From NCBI RefSeq assembly GCF_007988825.1, contig NZ_BJUW01000004.1, positions 62,001-126,000 on the forward strand: a DNA stretch of 64,000 nt, in the 5' to 3' direction. Position numbers and translations under genes: made by a program. Positions within the stretch are counted from its first letter, which is position 1; each line of letters starts with the position of its first letter. The notes below the pieces were generated by a model. The model was not told where the DNA came from, did no database searches, and saw only the letters and a list, made by a program, of their open reading frames with translations. Below, one piece after another: positions 8,162-17,070 of the stretch. Source of the stretch: Microbacterium aerolatum (GTDB lineage Bacteria; Actinomycetota; Actinomycetes; Actinomycetales; Microbacteriaceae).

Positions 8162-9457
8162 ATGCCCGAGCCCCAGCATCCCGAAGTCGCGCGCGTCGCG
8201 CGGGACCTGATCCGCATCGACACCTCCAACTTCGGCGGCGGCAAGGCGGCGGGGGAGCGGGAGGCCGCCGAGTACGTCGGAGCGTACCTCGAGGGACTGG
8301 GGCTCAAGACCCACTACTACGAGGCCGCTCCGCGCCGCACCAACGTGATGGCACGCGTGTCCGGTCGGGATTCAAGCAAGCCCGCCCTGGTCCTGCACGG
8401 CCACCTGGACGTGGTCCCGGCCATGCCGGAGGACTGGACGGTCGACCCCTTCGCGGGCGAGATCCGCGACGGGATGCTGTGGGGACGCGGCGCCGTCGAC
8501 ATGAAGAACATGGATGCCATGATCCTCACCGCCGTCGCCGACCTCCTGCGCGCGGGGGAGCAGCCGGAGCGCGACCTGGTGCTGGCGTTCTTCGCCGACG
8601 AGGAGAACGGCGGCGTCGAGGGCTCGACACAGGTCATCAAGAACCACCCCGAGTGGTTCGCCGGGGCCACCGAGGCGATCAGCGAGGTCGGCGGCTACTC
8701 GATCACGGTCGACGACCGCCGCGCCTACCTGCTTCAGGTGGGGGAGAAGGCCCTCATCTGGATCCGCCTGGTCGCCAAGGGCCGCGCCGGGCACGGCAGC
8801 CGGCTCCACGAGGACAACTCGGTGGTCAAGCTCGCGGAGGCCGTCGCGGCGATCGGTCGGACGCGCTGGCCGATCCGGCTCACGCCGACGACGACGGCGC
8901 TGCTGCAGGGGCTCAGCGATCTCACCGGACGGCCTGTGAGCGACCCGGACGCGCTTGCCGCGGCATCCGGGCCCGCCGAGGCGTTCCTGCGTTCCACGTT
9001 CCGAACCACCACCAATCCGACGGTGCTGTCCGCCGGGTACAAGCACAACGTCATCCCGGAGCGCGCAGAGGCGCTGATCGACGTCCGCGTGATCCCCGGC
9101 ACCGAGGACGAGGTGCTCGCCGAGCTTCAGGGCATCGTCGGTGACGAGATCGTCATCGAGACCGTCGTGCGCGACATCGGCATGGAGACGCCGTTCTCGG
9201 GCGGTCTCGTCGACGCCATGGTGTCCTCCCTCGGCCGCCACGACCCCGGCGTCCCGGTGATCCCGTATCTGCTCGGGGCCGGCACCGACAACAAGGCGCT
9301 GTCGCGGCTCGGCATCACAGGGTACGGCTTCGCGCCGCTGCGTCTGCCTGCGGATCTCGACTTCACGGGGATGTTCCACGGCGTCGACGAGCGCGTCCCC
9401 GTAGAATCGCTTGTCTTCGGTCAGCAGGTTCTGATCGATCTGCTGCGCTCTTACTGA
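8162..9457 (+). CDS. M20/M25/M40 family metallopeptidase
   Basis: 431 aa. Zinc-ligand motifs are in order: [11 protein letters not shown] (His, Asp), [10 protein letters not shown] (bridging Asp) and FADEENGG (catalytic Glu and ligand Glu), with a dimerisation domain in between and GAGTDNKAL near the C-terminus. It is a cytoplasmic di- or aminoacyl-peptidase or amidohydrolase; the closest actinobacterial relatives, next to uppP, are annotated as M20 dipeptidases. uppP starts 29 bases downstream. The start is likely leaderless. Confidence 0.92.
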   Translation: MPEPQHPEVARVARDLIRIDTSNFGGGKAAGEREAAEYVGAYLEGLGLKTHYYEAAPRRTNVMARVSGRDSSKPALVLHGHLDVVPAMPEDWTVDPFAGEIRDGMLWGRGAVDMKNMDAMILTAVADLLRAGEQPERDLVLAFFADEENGGVEGSTQVIKNHPEWFAGATEAISEVGGYSITVDDRRAYLLQVGEKALIWIRLVAKGRAGHGSRLHEDNSVVKLAEAVAAIGRTRWPIRLTPTTTALLQGLSDLTGRPVSDPDALAAASGPAEAFLRSTFRTTTNPTVLSAGYKHNVIPERAEALIDVRVIPGTEDEVLAELQGIVGDEIVIETVVRDIGMETPFSGGLVDAMVSSLGRHDPGVPVIPYLLGAGTDNKALSRLGITGYGFAPLRLPADLDFTGMFHGVDERVPVESLVFGQQVLIDLLRSY

Positions 9458-9486
9458 CGCGCAGCCGCTCTATAGAAAGCCTCTCC

Positions 9487-10314
9487 ATGCACCTGCTCGA
9501 AGCGCTGTTCCTTGGAATCATCCAGGGACTCACCGAGTTCCTCCCGATCTCATCGAGTGCGCACCTGCGCATCGTCGGCACCTTCACCGGCTCCGGCGAG
9601 GACCCGGGAGCGGCGTTCACCGCGATCACGCAGATCGGCACCGAGGCCGCCGTGGTCGTGTTCTTCTGGCGGGACATCGTCCGCATCATCGGGCACTGGT
9701 TCCGCTCGCTGACCGGAAAGCTGCCCCGCAACGACCCCGATGCGCGGATGGGGTGGCTCATCATCATCGGCAGCATCCCGATCGTCCTGCTCGGGCTGCT
9801 CTTCCAGGACCAGATCGAGACGGTGCTCCGGTCGATGTGGATCGTCGCCATCATGCTCATCGTCTTCGGCATCCTGCTCGGCATCGCCGATCACGTGGGC
9901 GCGAAGCGCCGCAAGCTCGATCAGATCACCTACCCGCACGGCATCTTCTTCGGTCTTGCGCAGGCGCTCGCGCTGATCCCGGGTGTCTCGCGATCCGGCG
10001 GCACGATCACCATGGGGCTGTTCCTGGGTTACGAGCGTGCCGCGGCCGCCCGTTACGCGTTCCTGCTGGCGATCCCCGCCGTGTTCGGCAGCGGCTTCTT
10101 CCAGCTGTTCAAGAGCTGGGATGCGCCGGATCAGTACTTCACGATGGGCGAGACGATCGCCGCGACGGGCATCGCGTTCGTCGTCGCGCTCGGCGTGATC
10201 GCGTTCTTCATGAGCTGGATCTCGAAGCGCAGCTTCCTGCCGTTCGTGATCTACCGGATCCTGCTCGGCGTCACTCTGCTGATCCTGCTCGGCACCGGAG
10301 TGCTCGCAGGCTAG
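9487..10314 (+). CDS. uppP: undecaprenyl-diphosphatase
   Basis: 275 aa membrane protein with about eight hydrophobic helices. It has both BacA signature blocks: [11 protein letters not shown] at residues 18-28 and [13 protein letters not shown] near 165-177. It dephosphorylates undecaprenyl diphosphate so that the lipid carrier for peptidoglycan can be reused, and it gives bacitracin resistance when abundant. A TATAGA box lies 9 nt before the ATG. The 3' end carries a 19-bp tandem duplication that includes the TAG stop. Confidence 0.96.
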   Translation: MHLLEALFLGIIQGLTEFLPISSSAHLRIVGTFTGSGEDPGAAFTAITQIGTEAAVVVFFWRDIVRIIGHWFRSLTGKLPRNDPDARMGWLIIIGSIPIVLLGLLFQDQIETVLRSMWIVAIMLIVFGILLGIADHVGAKRRKLDQITYPHGIFFGLAQALALIPGVSRSGGTITMGLFLGYERAAAARYAFLLAIPAVFGSGFFQLFKSWDAPDQYFTMGETIAATGIAFVVALGVIAFFMSWISKRSFLPFVIYRILLGVTLLILLGTGVLAG

Positions 10315-10333
10315 CGGAGTGCTCGCAGGTCAG
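10296..10333. repeat. 19-bp tandem duplication spanning the ends of uppP and the PAC2 gene
   Basis: Two adjacent 19-bp units (10296-10314 and 10315-10333) share the 15-bp core cggagtgctcgcagg and differ at two bases near their ends. The first unit holds the uppP TAG stop; the second holds the TGA stop of the convergent PAC2 gene. This suggests a small local duplication at the convergent gene ends. Confidence 0.85.
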
Positions 10334-11184
10334 CGCTTGCGGTCGCCTGGGCCGTCGTCGCGGCGGCGCAGGTAGCGTTCGAAAGCCTGGGCGATCGCAT
10401 CGCCGGAGGCCTCGGGGGAGTCCCAGGTGTCGCGCGTGCGCTCGAGCTGGTGGATGTACTCGGTCATCTCCTCGTCGTCCGCCGCGGCCGCGTCGATCGA
10501 CGCCTCCCAGGTGGCGGCATCCGTGCGGAGCCGCTCGCGCGGGAAGTCCACGCCGGTCAGCTCCTCCAGCCGGTCGAGCAGGGCGAGGGTCGCCTTCGGG
10601 GACGGGGCGGCGGATGCCACATAGTGCGGCACGCTCGCCCACAGGGTGGCGCTCGGGATGCCGGCGCCTTCGGCGAAATGCTCGATCACGCTGAGGATGC
10701 CGACCGGCCCCTCGTACAGCGACCGTTCGAGGCCGAGCGTCTCGCGAGCCTGCTCGTTCGAACTCGCGGCGAAGATCGAGATCGGGCGGGTGTGCGGGAC
10801 GTCCGAGAGCATCGCGCCGAGCAGGATGAAGCCGCTGACGTCGTCGCGCAGGGCGACATCGATGAACTCGTTCGCGAACGCCTGCCAGGTGCGAGCCGGC
10901 TCCACGCCGGTGAGCAGCCAGAACTCCGGTTCACCGTCTGTGCGTTCGGCGCGCGGACGCCAGAGCGACGCCTCCGGCCAGCGCAGCTCGCGCCTGCCCG
11001 TGGCATCCATCTTGGAAGACGGCCGGGTGTACTGATAGTCGAAGTAGAGCTCCGGATCGACGGTGTGGACGAGTTCGTAGTCCGCGCTCTCGCGCAGCAC
11101 CTCGATCGCGCCGCTGGCTGCCTCGCCGGCGTCGTTCCAGCCGTCGAAGGCGACTATGACGATGCGATCTCCGAGTGCATCCAT
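10330..11184 (-). CDS. PAC2 family protein (proteasome assembly chaperone 2-like fold)
   Basis: 284 aa. The N-terminus IVIVAFDGWNDAGEAASG is typical of actinobacterial PAC2 proteins (Rv2125 type). No catalytic motif is evident. The frame runs far upstream, but the ATG at 11184 has GAAGGGAGAG at the right distance. In other actinobacteria this gene stands near the Pup-proteasome genes, and its neighbours here are the same, though the proteasome genes are missing. Its molecular function is not established. Confidence 0.88.
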   Translation of the reverse strand: MDALGDRIVIVAFDGWNDAGEAASGAIEVLRESADYELVHTVDPELYFDYQYTRPSSKMDATGRRELRWPEASLWRPRAERTDGEPEFWLLTGVEPARTWQAFANEFIDVALRDDVSGFILLGAMLSDVPHTRPISIFAASSNEQARETLGLERSLYEGPVGILSVIEHFAEGAGIPSATLWASVPHYVASAAPSPKATLALLDRLEELTGVDFPRERLRTDAATWEASIDAAAADDEEMTEYIHQLERTRDTWDSPEASGDAIAQAFERYLRRRDDGPGDRKR

Positions 11185-11265
11185 CCGGGTCTCTCCCTTC
11201 GACGGCGGAATGCGGCTATCCCTCAAGGCTAGTCCGCGCCCAGCCGACGTGGTGCATCGCCCGGA

Positions 11266-11271
11266 TAGCAT
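11266..11271 (+). promoter_or_regulatory. -10 hexamer, leaderless start of the HAD-trmI operon
   Basis: TAGCAT ends 6 nt before the GTG at 11278 and no ribosome binding site is seen. Confidence 0.5.
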
Positions 11272-11277
11272 GGTCGG

Positions 11278-11967
11278 GTGAGTCACAAGCCGCAGGCAGT
11301 CCTCTGGGACATGGATGGAACACTGGTCGACACGGAGCCGTATTGGATGGCGGCCGAAACGGCCCTGGTGGAGTCGTTCGGCGGCACGTGGAGTCACGAG
11401 CAGGCGATCCAGCTCGTCGGGAACGGGCTGTTGGACAGCGCGCGGATGCTGCGCGATGCGGGAGTCGACATGGCGCCGGACGCGATCGTCGCGCACCTGA
11501 CCGAAGAGGTCAGGACCGCTCTGGCCACCCAGGGCGTGCCCTTCCGCCCCGGTGCACGCGAACTGCTGCGCGACCTCCAGGCGGCCGGCATCCGCACCGC
11601 GCTGGTGACGATGTCGCTGCGACGGATGGCGCGCAGCGTCGTCGACCTGATGGACTTCGACGCGTTCGAGCACATCGTCGCCGGTGACGACGCCGAGCAC
11701 CCGAAGCCGCATCCCGCGCCCTATCTGCAGGCTGCCGACCTGCTCGGCATCGACATCGCCGACGCGCTGGTGATCGAGGACTCCGTCACGGGGCTGCGTT
11801 CCGGCCTCGCCTCCGGTGCCGTAGCACTGGGCGTGCCGCACATGATCCCTCTCGACGACGCCGGCGCACACGCCCTGTGGCCGACGCTCGAAGGGCGCAC
11901 GGCCGGCGATATCGCCGATGTGTTCTCCTCCGTGCGCACGCAGCAGCGCGAAGAGGCACTGCGTTGA
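11278..11967 (+). CDS. HAD superfamily hydrolase (beta-phosphoglucomutase-like)
   Basis: 229 aa. Motif I is WDMDGTLVDTEP (residues 10-21), followed by a helical cap; TMS stands at motif II; KPHP and IEDSVTGLRSG form motifs III and IV. It is a phosphatase or phosphomutase of the DxDGT/S class with unknown substrate. The GTG start lacks an RBS. The stop overlaps the TTG start of trmI, so the two are co-translated. The HAD-trmI pair is conserved beside the proteasome locus of actinobacteria. Confidence 0.87.
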   Translation: MSHKPQAVLWDMDGTLVDTEPYWMAAETALVESFGGTWSHEQAIQLVGNGLLDSARMLRDAGVDMAPDAIVAHLTEEVRTALATQGVPFRPGARELLRDLQAAGIRTALVTMSLRRMARSVVDLMDFDAFEHIVAGDDAEHPKPHPAPYLQAADLLGIDIADALVIEDSVTGLRSGLASGAVALGVPHMIPLDDAGAHALWPTLEGRTAGDIADVFSSVRTQQREEALR

Positions 11968-12977
11968 GCGCGGCGTCGCGCCCGAGCGGCCCGTTCCGCG
12001 TCGGGGATCGCGTGCAGCTGACCGGCCCCAAGAACCGACTGCACACCGTCACCCTCGTCGAGGACGGCGAGATGCACACGCACCACGGTGTGCTGTTCCA
12101 CCGCGATCTCATCGGCCTTCCCGACGGCTCGGTCGTCGCCAACAGCTCGGGCCACGAATACCTCGCCCTGCGGCCGCTGCTGCGCGACTTCGCGATGTCG
12201 ATGCCCCGTGGTGCTGCGATCGTCTACCCGAAGGACGCCGCGCAGATCGTGATGCAGGCCGACATCTTCCCGGGCTCCACGGTCGTCGAGGCCGGGGTCG
12301 GGTCCGGTGCGCTGTCGCTGTCACTGCTGCGTGCGATCGGACCGGCGGGTCGCCTGGTCTCCTTCGAGCGCCGCGAGGACTTCGCCGAGGTCGCCCGCTC
12401 CAACGTCGAGACGTTCTTCGGCGCAACGCCGGAGACCTGGGAGGTCGTGGTCGGCGATCTGCTCGACGCGCTGCCGCAGACGCAGCCCGCCGGAAGCGTG
12501 GATCGCGTGGTCCTCGACATGCTGGCGCCCTGGGAGGTCATGGATGCCGTCGCCGAGGCCCTGACGCCTGGGGGAGTGGTGCTCTGCTACGTCGCGACCG
12601 CGACCCAGCTGTCGCGCGTGGCCGAGTACATCCGCGGCACGGGCTGCTTCACCGATCCCGACGCCTCCGAGACGATGGTGCGGGGATGGCACGTGGAGGG
12701 CCTGGCTGTGCGTCCGGACCACCGCATGGTCGCTCACACCGGCTTCCTCCTGACCGCGCGGCGACTCGCACCGGGAACTGTGGCGCCGGAGGTCAAGCGA
12801 CGCGCCTCGAAGTCGAGCTACGGCGACGAGGACGTCGAACTGTGGACCCCCGGAGCCGTCGGCGACCGCGACATCACGGACAAGAACCTGCGCAAGCGCG
12901 CGCGGGAGGCGGCCAAGGCCGCCGACGGTGCGCGCCAGGCCGCCGCGTCGCGCGACGCCGAGGACCGATCGCAATAG
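11964..12977 (+). CDS. trmI: tRNA (adenine(58)-N1)-methyltransferase
   Basis: 337 aa. An N-terminal beta domain (FRVGDRVQLTGPK) precedes a Rossmann SAM domain with VVEAGVGSGALSLSLLRA and a VLDML motif. It makes m1A58 in the T loop of tRNA, stabilising it. I chose the TTG at 11964, because it overlaps the upstream stop (TTGA) and has GAAGAGG 7 nt before it; the longer open frame upstream is antiparallel noise over the HAD gene. The C-terminus is charged and low complexity. Its TAG stop is also the start of the -10 hexamer for the next gene. Confidence 0.9.
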   Translation: MSAASRPSGPFRVGDRVQLTGPKNRLHTVTLVEDGEMHTHHGVLFHRDLIGLPDGSVVANSSGHEYLALRPLLRDFAMSMPRGAAIVYPKDAAQIVMQADIFPGSTVVEAGVGSGALSLSLLRAIGPAGRLVSFERREDFAEVARSNVETFFGATPETWEVVVGDLLDALPQTQPAGSVDRVVLDMLAPWEVMDAVAEALTPGGVVLCYVATATQLSRVAEYIRGTGCFTDPDASETMVRGWHVEGLAVRPDHRMVAHTGFLLTARRLAPGTVAPEVKRRASKSSYGDEDVELWTPGAVGDRDITDKNLRKRAREAAKAADGARQAAASRDAEDRSQ

Positions 12978-12980
12978 ACT
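12975..12980 (+). promoter_or_regulatory. -10 hexamer overlapping the trmI stop codon (FKBP gene)
   Basis: TAGACT begins with the trmI TAG stop and ends 7 nt before the GTG at 12988. Confidence 0.5.
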
Positions 12981-12987
12981 GGAGCGC

Positions 12988-13962
12988 GTGCGTAAATCCT
13001 CAGCCGCTCTGGCCACACTCGCCCTTGCCGCCGTCGCTCTGACGGGATGCGCGGCCGGGCCCTCATTCGACGGCGCGGCATGCGATCGCGCGGCATCCTC
13101 GAGCGGTATCGAGGACCTCGCCAACATCACGGGCGACGTCGGTAGCAAGCCCGATGTCGAGCTGTTCACGCCGATCGGCGGTCAGTCCAGCACGTTCGGC
13201 GACATCGTCGTCGGTTCCGGCCCCGCCCTCACCAACTCCACGCAGAGCGCCGTGTTCGAGTTCTCGCTGTTCTCCGGGGAGACCGGCGAGCCGGTGGCCG
13301 CCACCGCGTACGACGACGACCGCGCCCAGCTGGCCAGCGTCGGGTACTGGGCTCAGACCGTCCCGGCATTCGGCAACGCGCTGGAATGCGCGACCGAGGG
13401 CTCGCGCGTGCTCGCCGTCGTCTCGCCCGAGGACTTCGGCGCCCAGAACCTCAGCAGTTTCGGCCTCGAAGCGGATGAGCCGGTCGTCGCGGTGTTCGAT
13501 GTGGTGAGGACCTTCCCGAGCCGCGCCGAGGGTGCGCTGCAGTACAACGACGCGTCCGGCATGCCCACGGTGGTGCGCGCTCCCGACGGCCGTCCCGGCA
13601 TCATCGTGCCGGACGGCGACGCTCCCACCGACCTCGAAGTGCAGACCCTGATCAAGGGCGACGGCGCCACAGTCGCCGAGGACGACACCCTGCTCGTCAA
13701 CTACACCGGGGTCACCTGGGACGACCGCGAGGTCTTCGACTCGTCCTGGGACCGGGGAGCGGCGACCTTCGACCTGGCGAACCTCATCCCCGGGTTCACG
13801 CAGGGCCTGACGGGTCAGACCGTCGGCTCGCAGGTGCTCATCGTGGTTCCGCCGGAGCTCGGCTACGGCGAACAGGGCAGCGGCGCGGTACCCGCGAACG
13901 CGACGCTCGTGTTCGTCGTCGACATCCTCGGCATCGATCCGCCGGCCTCCTCGCAGCAGTGA
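12988..13962 (+). CDS. FKBP-type peptidyl-prolyl cis-trans isomerase, lipoprotein
   Basis: 324 aa. A lipoprotein signal peptide ends in LTGC with Cys21 as the lipidated residue, so it acts outside the membrane. The C-terminal 100 residues form an FKBP domain (NYTGVTWDDREVFDSSWD, GQTVGSQVLIVVPPELGYG); the middle 200 residues are unassigned and may be a second, degenerate FKBP-like module. It speeds prolyl isomerisation of exported proteins. The GTG start leaves 10 bases after trmI. Its stop overlaps the pafB start (TGATG). Confidence 0.9.
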   Translation: MRKSSAALATLALAAVALTGCAAGPSFDGAACDRAASSSGIEDLANITGDVGSKPDVELFTPIGGQSSTFGDIVVGSGPALTNSTQSAVFEFSLFSGETGEPVAATAYDDDRAQLASVGYWAQTVPAFGNALECATEGSRVLAVVSPEDFGAQNLSSFGLEADEPVVAVFDVVRTFPSRAEGALQYNDASGMPTVVRAPDGRPGIIVPDGDAPTDLEVQTLIKGDGATVAEDDTLLVNYTGVTWDDREVFDSSWDRGAATFDLANLIPGFTQGLTGQTVGSQVLIVVPPELGYGEQGSGAVPANATLVFVVDILGIDPPASSQQ

Positions 13963-14963
13963 TGGCCGCCCGCATCCCCCCGGAGGAGCGTCAGACGAAT
14001 CTCGTCGTGGCGCTGATGGCCACGGAGATCGGGCTCACCAAACAGCAGATCCTCGACAGCGTGTCCGGGTATCGTCAACGAGTCGAATCCGGCGGCAGGA
14101 CCGACGCCCTGGAGAAGATGTTCGAGCGCGACAAGGACGAGCTTCGCGCACTGGGCGTCCCGATCGAGACGATCGGCGACTCGAGCGATCCGAACGATCT
14201 GCGCGAGGCGCGCTACCGGATCCCGAAGGCGGAGTACGACCTCCCGGCGGACATCTCGTTCAGCCCCGCCGAACTGGCAGTGCTTCAACTCGCCGGCAGC
14301 GTGTGGAGTGCGGAGTCGGCCTCCGCCGATGCCCAGGCCGGGGTTCGCAAGATCCGGGCTCTCGGCATAGACGGCGATGAGCCGATCATCGGCTTCGCCC
14401 CGCGGATCACGGCACGCGAGAGCAGCTTCGCGCCGCTGCAGGCCGCGATCGAGGAGTGCAGGGTGGTGACCTTCGACTACCTCAAGCCCGGGGAGCAGTC
14501 GCCCCGCCGACGCAAGGTGCAGCCGCTTGCGCTGCTGGACTTCGAGGCGCGCTGGCACGTCTATGGCGTCGACCTCGACGCCGACGGCGACCGCACGTTC
14601 CTGCTCAGTCGCATCGTCGGCGACGTCACGGTGACGCGCACGAGCTTCGATCCCGCTCTCCGCGACGGCGCAGGCGACCGCGCCCTCGCCGGCCTGAACG
14701 AGGTCGCGGCGCGCAACTCCGCACTGCTGGAGATCACGCCCGGCACAGAGGCGGCGCTGCGACTCGGCCGGCGGGCGAAGAGTGAGACCCAGGGATACAG
14801 CGTGCCCTACGTCGACCTGCACATCTTCGCCGACGAGCTCGCCTCTTACGGACCGGAGGTCCGCGTCGTCGAGCCTGCCGCGCTGCGGGATGCCGTCGTG
14901 GCGCGTCTCACGGCGATCGTGGCGGCGCACGGCTCGGCTTCGAACGGTGTGGGAGGCGCGTGA
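13962..14963 (+). CDS. pafB: WYL-domain transcriptional regulator PafB
   Basis: 333 aa. An N-terminal winged-helix region (LTKQQILDSVSGYRQR) precedes a WYL domain in the second half. With PafC it forms the activator of the RecA-independent DNA damage response in mycobacteria; it binds DNA when single-stranded DNA accumulates. The ATG at 13962 shares one base with the upstream stop; a GTG one codon earlier is less likely. The order pafB-pafC-tatA-tatC-helY is the same as in Mycobacterium, but pafA and the other pupylation genes are absent. Confidence 0.9.
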   Translation: MAARIPPEERQTNLVVALMATEIGLTKQQILDSVSGYRQRVESGGRTDALEKMFERDKDELRALGVPIETIGDSSDPNDLREARYRIPKAEYDLPADISFSPAELAVLQLAGSVWSAESASADAQAGVRKIRALGIDGDEPIIGFAPRITARESSFAPLQAAIEECRVVTFDYLKPGEQSPRRRKVQPLALLDFEARWHVYGVDLDADGDRTFLLSRIVGDVTVTRTSFDPALRDGAGDRALAGLNEVAARNSALLEITPGTEAALRLGRRAKSETQGYSVPYVDLHIFADELASYGPEVRVVEPAALRDAVVARLTAIVAAHGSASNGVGGA

Positions 14964-15934
14964 TGGCGGACAAGACCAAGCCCCTGCTCGCGGCGGATCG
15001 GGTGCGCGCGTATCTGACTCTCGTGCCGTATCTGCTCGAGCGCGGGGAGGTGTCGCTGGACGAAGCCGCCCGCGAGTTCGACGTGTCCGTCGACGACATG
15101 CGCGGCATGGTCGAGAAGCTCACCGTGATCGGGCTGCCCGGCGACAGCGGCTACTGGCAGCAGCCGCAGGAGCTGTTCGACATCAACTGGGATCTGCTCG
15201 ATGAAGAAGGCATCATCGAGATCACGAACGATGTCGGCCTGCGCCGCGTGCCCCGATTCACCGCCCGTGAGGCGGCTGCTCTGCTCGCGGGCCTCCAGAT
15301 GGTCGCGGCCGTGCCTGCTGTATCCGATCCGGGTCTGGTCGCCGGACTCATCGCCAAGCTGTCGCGTGCTGCCGCGAACGCGCCCGCAGACGTCGTCATA
15401 GCGCCCAGCGCGGTAGACGAGGTGCGCGATGCCGTGTCGGCTGCGTTGCGTGAGAGCGTGGCGGTGTCGTTCCGCTATCAGGCGCCGGATGCCGAGCCCA
15501 CCACCCGCACCGTCGACCCGGTGCAGGTGCTGATCACCAATGGCCAGTGGTACCTGCAGGGATGGTGCCACATGCGCCGCGCGATGCGCACGTTCCACCT
15601 GGACCGCGTCAGCGAACCGCAGCTCACCGACATCGCGATCACTCATGCGGATGCGCCTGTGCCCGACGCCTTCGGCACAGCCGGAGACGACACCGCGGTC
15701 ACTGTGCGCCTGCCCCGCCGGCTGGTGCCCCTTCTTGGCGACTACGTGCGGGCGGACAACTCCCAGGACGACGGCGATCACTTGCTCGTGAGCATCCGCC
15801 TGTCCGATCCGCGCGGGATCAAACGCGTCGCAGGGCGGTTCGGTGGGCAGCTCCAAGTGCTCGATCCCGAAGTCGCACGCGCGGCTGCGCGGGACTGGGC
15901 GATGGCGGGACTCGCCCTGTACGGGAGGCCGTGA
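14963..15934 (+). CDS. pafC: WYL-domain transcriptional regulator PafC
   Basis: 323 aa, same architecture as PafB: an N-terminal DNA-binding part (TLVPYLLERGEVSLDEAAREF), then a WYL domain containing VSFRYQAPDAE and a C-terminal WCX-like extension. The ATG at 14963 lies 6 nt after GGGAGG and shares one base with the pafB stop. PafB and PafC act as a heteromer. It is the last gene before the tatA promoter region (TAAGCT at 15949-15954). Confidence 0.9.
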   Translation: MADKTKPLLAADRVRAYLTLVPYLLERGEVSLDEAAREFDVSVDDMRGMVEKLTVIGLPGDSGYWQQPQELFDINWDLLDEEGIIEITNDVGLRRVPRFTAREAAALLAGLQMVAAVPAVSDPGLVAGLIAKLSRAAANAPADVVIAPSAVDEVRDAVSAALRESVAVSFRYQAPDAEPTTRTVDPVQVLITNGQWYLQGWCHMRRAMRTFHLDRVSEPQLTDIAITHADAPVPDAFGTAGDDTAVTVRLPRRLVPLLGDYVRADNSQDDGDHLLVSIRLSDPRGIKRVAGRFGGQLQVLDPEVARAAARDWAMAGLALYGRP

Positions 15935-15987
15935 TATGGCATTCGCGGTAAGCTGGACCTTGGCCGCCCCGTACTGAGGAGCATTCG

Positions 15988-16245
15988 ATGGGTAATCTTT
16001 TCGCAGGTCCACATCTGTGGATCATCCTGATCATCATCCTGCTGCTCTTCGGCGCCGCGAAGCTGCCGGCGCTCGCGAAGAGCATGGGCCAGTCCGCGCG
16101 TCTGTTCAAGGGTGAGATGAAGGCCATGAAGAACGACGACGCACAGACCCCTGCGGCCGGCGACTCGGATGCCACCGTGACGACCACCGCTCAGGAGCCG
16201 ATCGATCGCCCCGCCGATCGGGACACGCCACCGCGTAGTTCGTAA
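15988..16245 (+). CDS. tatA: Sec-independent translocase subunit TatA
   Basis: 85 aa. One N-terminal membrane helix (about residues 9-25), then the FGAAKLPALAKSMGQ amphipathic helix with the Phe-Gly hinge, then a charged tail. TatA oligomers form the channel for folded proteins exported by twin-arginine signals. A clear GAGGAG RBS precedes the ATG. tatC starts 3 bases after the stop. No tatB lies here, as is usual for this locus in actinobacteria. Confidence 0.95.
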   Translation: MGNLFAGPHLWIILIIILLLFGAAKLPALAKSMGQSARLFKGEMKAMKNDDAQTPAAGDSDATVTTTAQEPIDRPADRDTPPRSS

Positions 16246-16248
16246 CCG

Positions 16249-17070
16249 GTGACCGAGCTCGACACGCCGGCATCGTCGAAGGGCCGTCGCGACCGACGCA
16301 TGTCGCTCGGCGCACATCTCAAGGAAGCGCGGCGCCGCCTGATCATCGCCGTGATCGGCCTGGCGGTCGGCATGGTCGTCGCGTTCTTCGTCACCGATCC
16401 GATCATCTGGTACATCACCGAACCGATCCGGATCCTGGATGCCGAGCGGGGCACTGAGACGCCCTTCGCGCAGTTCGTGTTCTCCGGGGTCTCCTCCGCG
16501 TTCGATCTGCGGCTGCGCATCTCGTTCGCCATCGGCCTGCTCATCTCGGCGCCGGTCTGGCTGTGGCAGATCTGGGCATTCATCATGCCCGGCCTCACAC
16601 GCAAGGAGGTCCGCTACACGATCTCCTTCGTCGCAGCGGCCATCCCGCTCTTCTTCGGGGGCGCGTACGTCGCGGTGCTCGTTGCTCCGCACGTGATCGA
16701 GATCATGTCGAACTTCGTGCCGGAGGGCGGCGTGAACTACTTCAACGCCAAGGAGTACTACGACTTCATCTTCAAGTTCATCATCGTGATCGGCGTCGCG
16801 TTCGTGCTGCCGGTGTTCATGGTGGCGCTGAACTTCGCAGGGCTCCTCACTGGGCGTGCGATGCTCGGCGGCTGGCGCTGGGCGGTGCTCATCGCCGCGC
16901 TGTTCGCCGCGATTGCGACGCCGGCGGCCGACATCTTCTCGATGCTGTTGCTCGCCGGAATACTGGTAGTGCTGTACCTCGCCGCGAGCCTGCTCTCGCT
17001 CGTCCTCGATCGGCGCCGGCGCAAACGCATGGGCCCCGACGGACTTCCCCTCTCGGACGCCGGCGCATGA
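16249..17070 (+). CDS. tatC: Sec-independent translocase subunit TatC
   Basis: 273 aa with six membrane helices. Family marks are GAHLKEARRRL near residue 21 (the HL.E.R motif) and FIMPGLTRKE after the second helix. TatC binds the twin-arginine signal peptide and recruits TatA. The start is the GTG at 16249, three bases after the tatA stop. The stop overlaps the helY start (ATGA). Confidence 0.96.
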   Translation: MTELDTPASSKGRRDRRMSLGAHLKEARRRLIIAVIGLAVGMVVAFFVTDPIIWYITEPIRILDAERGTETPFAQFVFSGVSSAFDLRLRISFAIGLLISAPVWLWQIWAFIMPGLTRKEVRYTISFVAAAIPLFFGGAYVAVLVAPHVIEIMSNFVPEGGVNYFNAKEYYDFIFKFIIVIGVAFVLPVFMVALNFAGLLTGRAMLGGWRWAVLIAALFAAIATPAADIFSMLLLAGILVVLYLAASLLSLVLDRRRRKRMGPDGLPLSDAGA

